Positions 39,553-40,446 of a stretch of DNA of 40,446 bases are shown here, piece by piece. Made by a program: the position numbers and the translations under genes. The DNA is from Mycobacterium sp. PSTR-4-N (GTDB taxonomy: Bacteria; Actinomycetota; Actinomycetes; Mycobacteriales; Mycobacteriaceae): the NCBI RefSeq assembly GCF_022348085.1, contig NZ_JAKRFN010000036.1, forward strand, positions 1 to 40,446, in the 5' to 3' direction. The notes under the pieces were generated by a model, which had not been told where the DNA came from, did no database searches, and saw only the letters and a program-made list of their open reading frames with translations. Within the stretch, counting starts at the first letter, position 1. Every line of letters begins with the position of its first letter.

Positions 39553-40446
39553 CAGCGTATTGCGTTGTCGGGGGCGGCATTTCGGGCTTGGTCGCGGCCT
39601 ATCGGCTGCGTGTGGCGGCCGGCCCGGATGCGTCGATCACGGTGCTGGACCCGGCGGACCGGCTCGGCGGCGTGCTGCGCACCGAACGCATCGGCGGTCA
39701 GCTGATCGACGTCGGGGCGGAAGCTTTCGTGACCCGCCGCCCCGAGGTCCCCGCACTGCTGGGGGAGCTGGGCCTGTCGGGCAGGCAGCTGACCACCACC
39801 GGGGTCCGTCCGCTGATCTACAGCGAAGGCCGACTGCACCCCCTGCCGCAGCACACCGTCAACGGCATCCCGACACGACCGGCCTCGCTGACCGGGCTGG
39901 TCGACGATGCCACGATCCGGTGGATGCTCGACGAGCCCCGCCGTCCGCTGTCCTGGACCCCCGGCGCCGACCCGACCGTCGCTGACCTGGTCGGCGACCG
40001 TTTCGGGGAGCAGGTGGTGGTGCGGTCGGTCGACCCGCTGCTCGGCGGGGTCTATTCCGGCTCGGCCGCGACGATCGGGTTGCGCACGGCCGCCCCGACG
40101 GTGGCGACGGCCCTGGACCGCGGTGCACGCAGCCTGACCGAGGCCGTCACTGCCGCGCTGCCGCCACCGCAGCCGGGATCGGTGTTCGGTGCGATCGACG
40201 GCGGCTACGGCGTGTTGATCGACGAACTGGTGCGCCGGTCGCGCATCACCTGGGCGCAGGTGGCGGTCCGCGGTGTCCGGCCGGCGACCCCGGGCTGGGA
40301 GGTGCTCGACGACGAGGGGACGCGCTGGCCGGCCGATGCGGTGGTGCTGGCGGTGCCCGCGCCACGACTGCCGGCCCTGCTCGGTGACGTCGCGCCGCGC
40401 ACCGTCGCGGCGGCCCGCCGCATCGAGGGGGGCTCCGCGGCGGGGG
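39549..40446 (+). CDS. hemY: Protoporphyrinogen/coproporphyrinogen oxidase, 5' part
   Basis: The frame is open from GTG 39549 to the window end, 299 codons, so the C-terminus is missing. The N-terminal FAD-binding motif is Y-C-V-V-G-G-G-I-S-G-L-V-A-A-Y, followed by RLGGVLRT and DVGAEAFVTRRPE. Further segments are DPLLGGVYSG and GAIDGGYGVLIDEL. In actinobacteria this HemY-type enzyme oxidises coproporphyrinogen III to coproporphyrin III, working directly after HemE. The GTGA overlap with hemE supports coexpression. It corresponds to the Rv2677c-type gene. Confidence 0.93.
   Translation, partial: MTAYCVVGGGISGLVAAYRLRVAAGPDASITVLDPADRLGGVLRTERIGGQLIDVGAEAFVTRRPEVPALLGELGLSGRQLTTTGVRPLIYSEGRLHPLPQHTVNGIPTRPASLTGLVDDATIRWMLDEPRRPLSWTPGADPTVADLVGDRFGEQVVVRSVDPLLGGVYSGSAATIGLRTAAPTVATALDRGARSLTEAVTAALPPPQPGSVFGAIDGGYGVLIDELVRRSRITWAQVAVRGVRPATPGWEVLDDEGTRWPADAVVLAVPAPRLPALLGDVAPRTVAAARRIEGGSAAG

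Overview
The window is high-GC DNA from a mycobacterium, most likely a fast-growing environmental species (Mycolicibacterium type). The housekeeping genes follow, in the same order and orientation, the M. tuberculosis block that I recall as Rv2703 (sigA) to Rv2677c (hemY). The proteins also read as close mycobacterial orthologues: the SigA C-terminal half, Cei, the 100-residue DUF4193 protein, CeoB/CeoC and Dxs1. Species assignment is inference. No stretch over 300 bases lacks a gene; the longest gap is about 230 bases (15891-16121, CBS protein / nhaA).

Left conserved part (1-19371). A Gly-rich protein tail at the very edge and an O-methyltransferase are followed by sigA, ppgK (polyphosphate glucokinase), suhB, cei, a DUF4193 protein, a DUF3093 protein, dut, a DUF3710 protein, an alpha/beta-hydrolase-like protein, an OB-fold protein and a DUF3159 membrane protein. 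Next is a potassium module: TrkA-type regulators ceoC and ceoB, divergent from a KimA-like K+ importer. An RNA methyltransferase, an ArsB/NhaD-type transporter with a CBS-domain partner, nhaA and dxs complete this part.

Central accessory block (19372-about 36561). In M. tuberculosis, as I recall, dxs1 is next to the RNase D gene. Here about 17 kb lies between them. It encodes a GntR/FCD regulator, a RidA-family protein, a CoxG-like membrane-anchored SRPBCC protein, an LLM flavin enzyme, a small membrane protein, a complete ABC importer (lipoprotein, ATPase, two permeases), a three-subunit molybdenum hydroxylase (large, medium, small), an FUSC membrane protein, an enamidase-like amidohydrolase, a glutaryl-CoA-dehydrogenase-like flavoprotein, a fused E1 alpha-beta 2-oxoacid dehydrogenase, and an alpha/beta hydrolase with an Asp nucleophile. 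Four copies of one 17-bp palindrome (consensus TNGNATA-N3-TATNCNA) lie 16-28 bp before gntR, the LLM gene, the lipoprotein gene and the amidohydrolase gene. I infer one regulon for uptake and degradation of an N-heterocyclic compound: import, Mo-dependent ring hydroxylation, possibly flavin-dependent oxidation, ring opening of a cyclic enamide, removal of reactive enamine/imine by RidA, then entry into a glutaryl-CoA-like route. The substrate is unknown and I do not recognise the whole cluster as a described system.

Right conserved part (36545-40446). RNase D and a DUF3000 protein (minus strand) and hemE plus the 5' part of hemY (plus strand) restore the conserved order. hemY runs off the window.

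Many junctions use 4-base ATGA/GTGA/TTGA overlaps. The most curious is ceoB-ceoC, where a 38-bp tandem duplication creates two 13-codon reading frames chained by ATGA overlaps.
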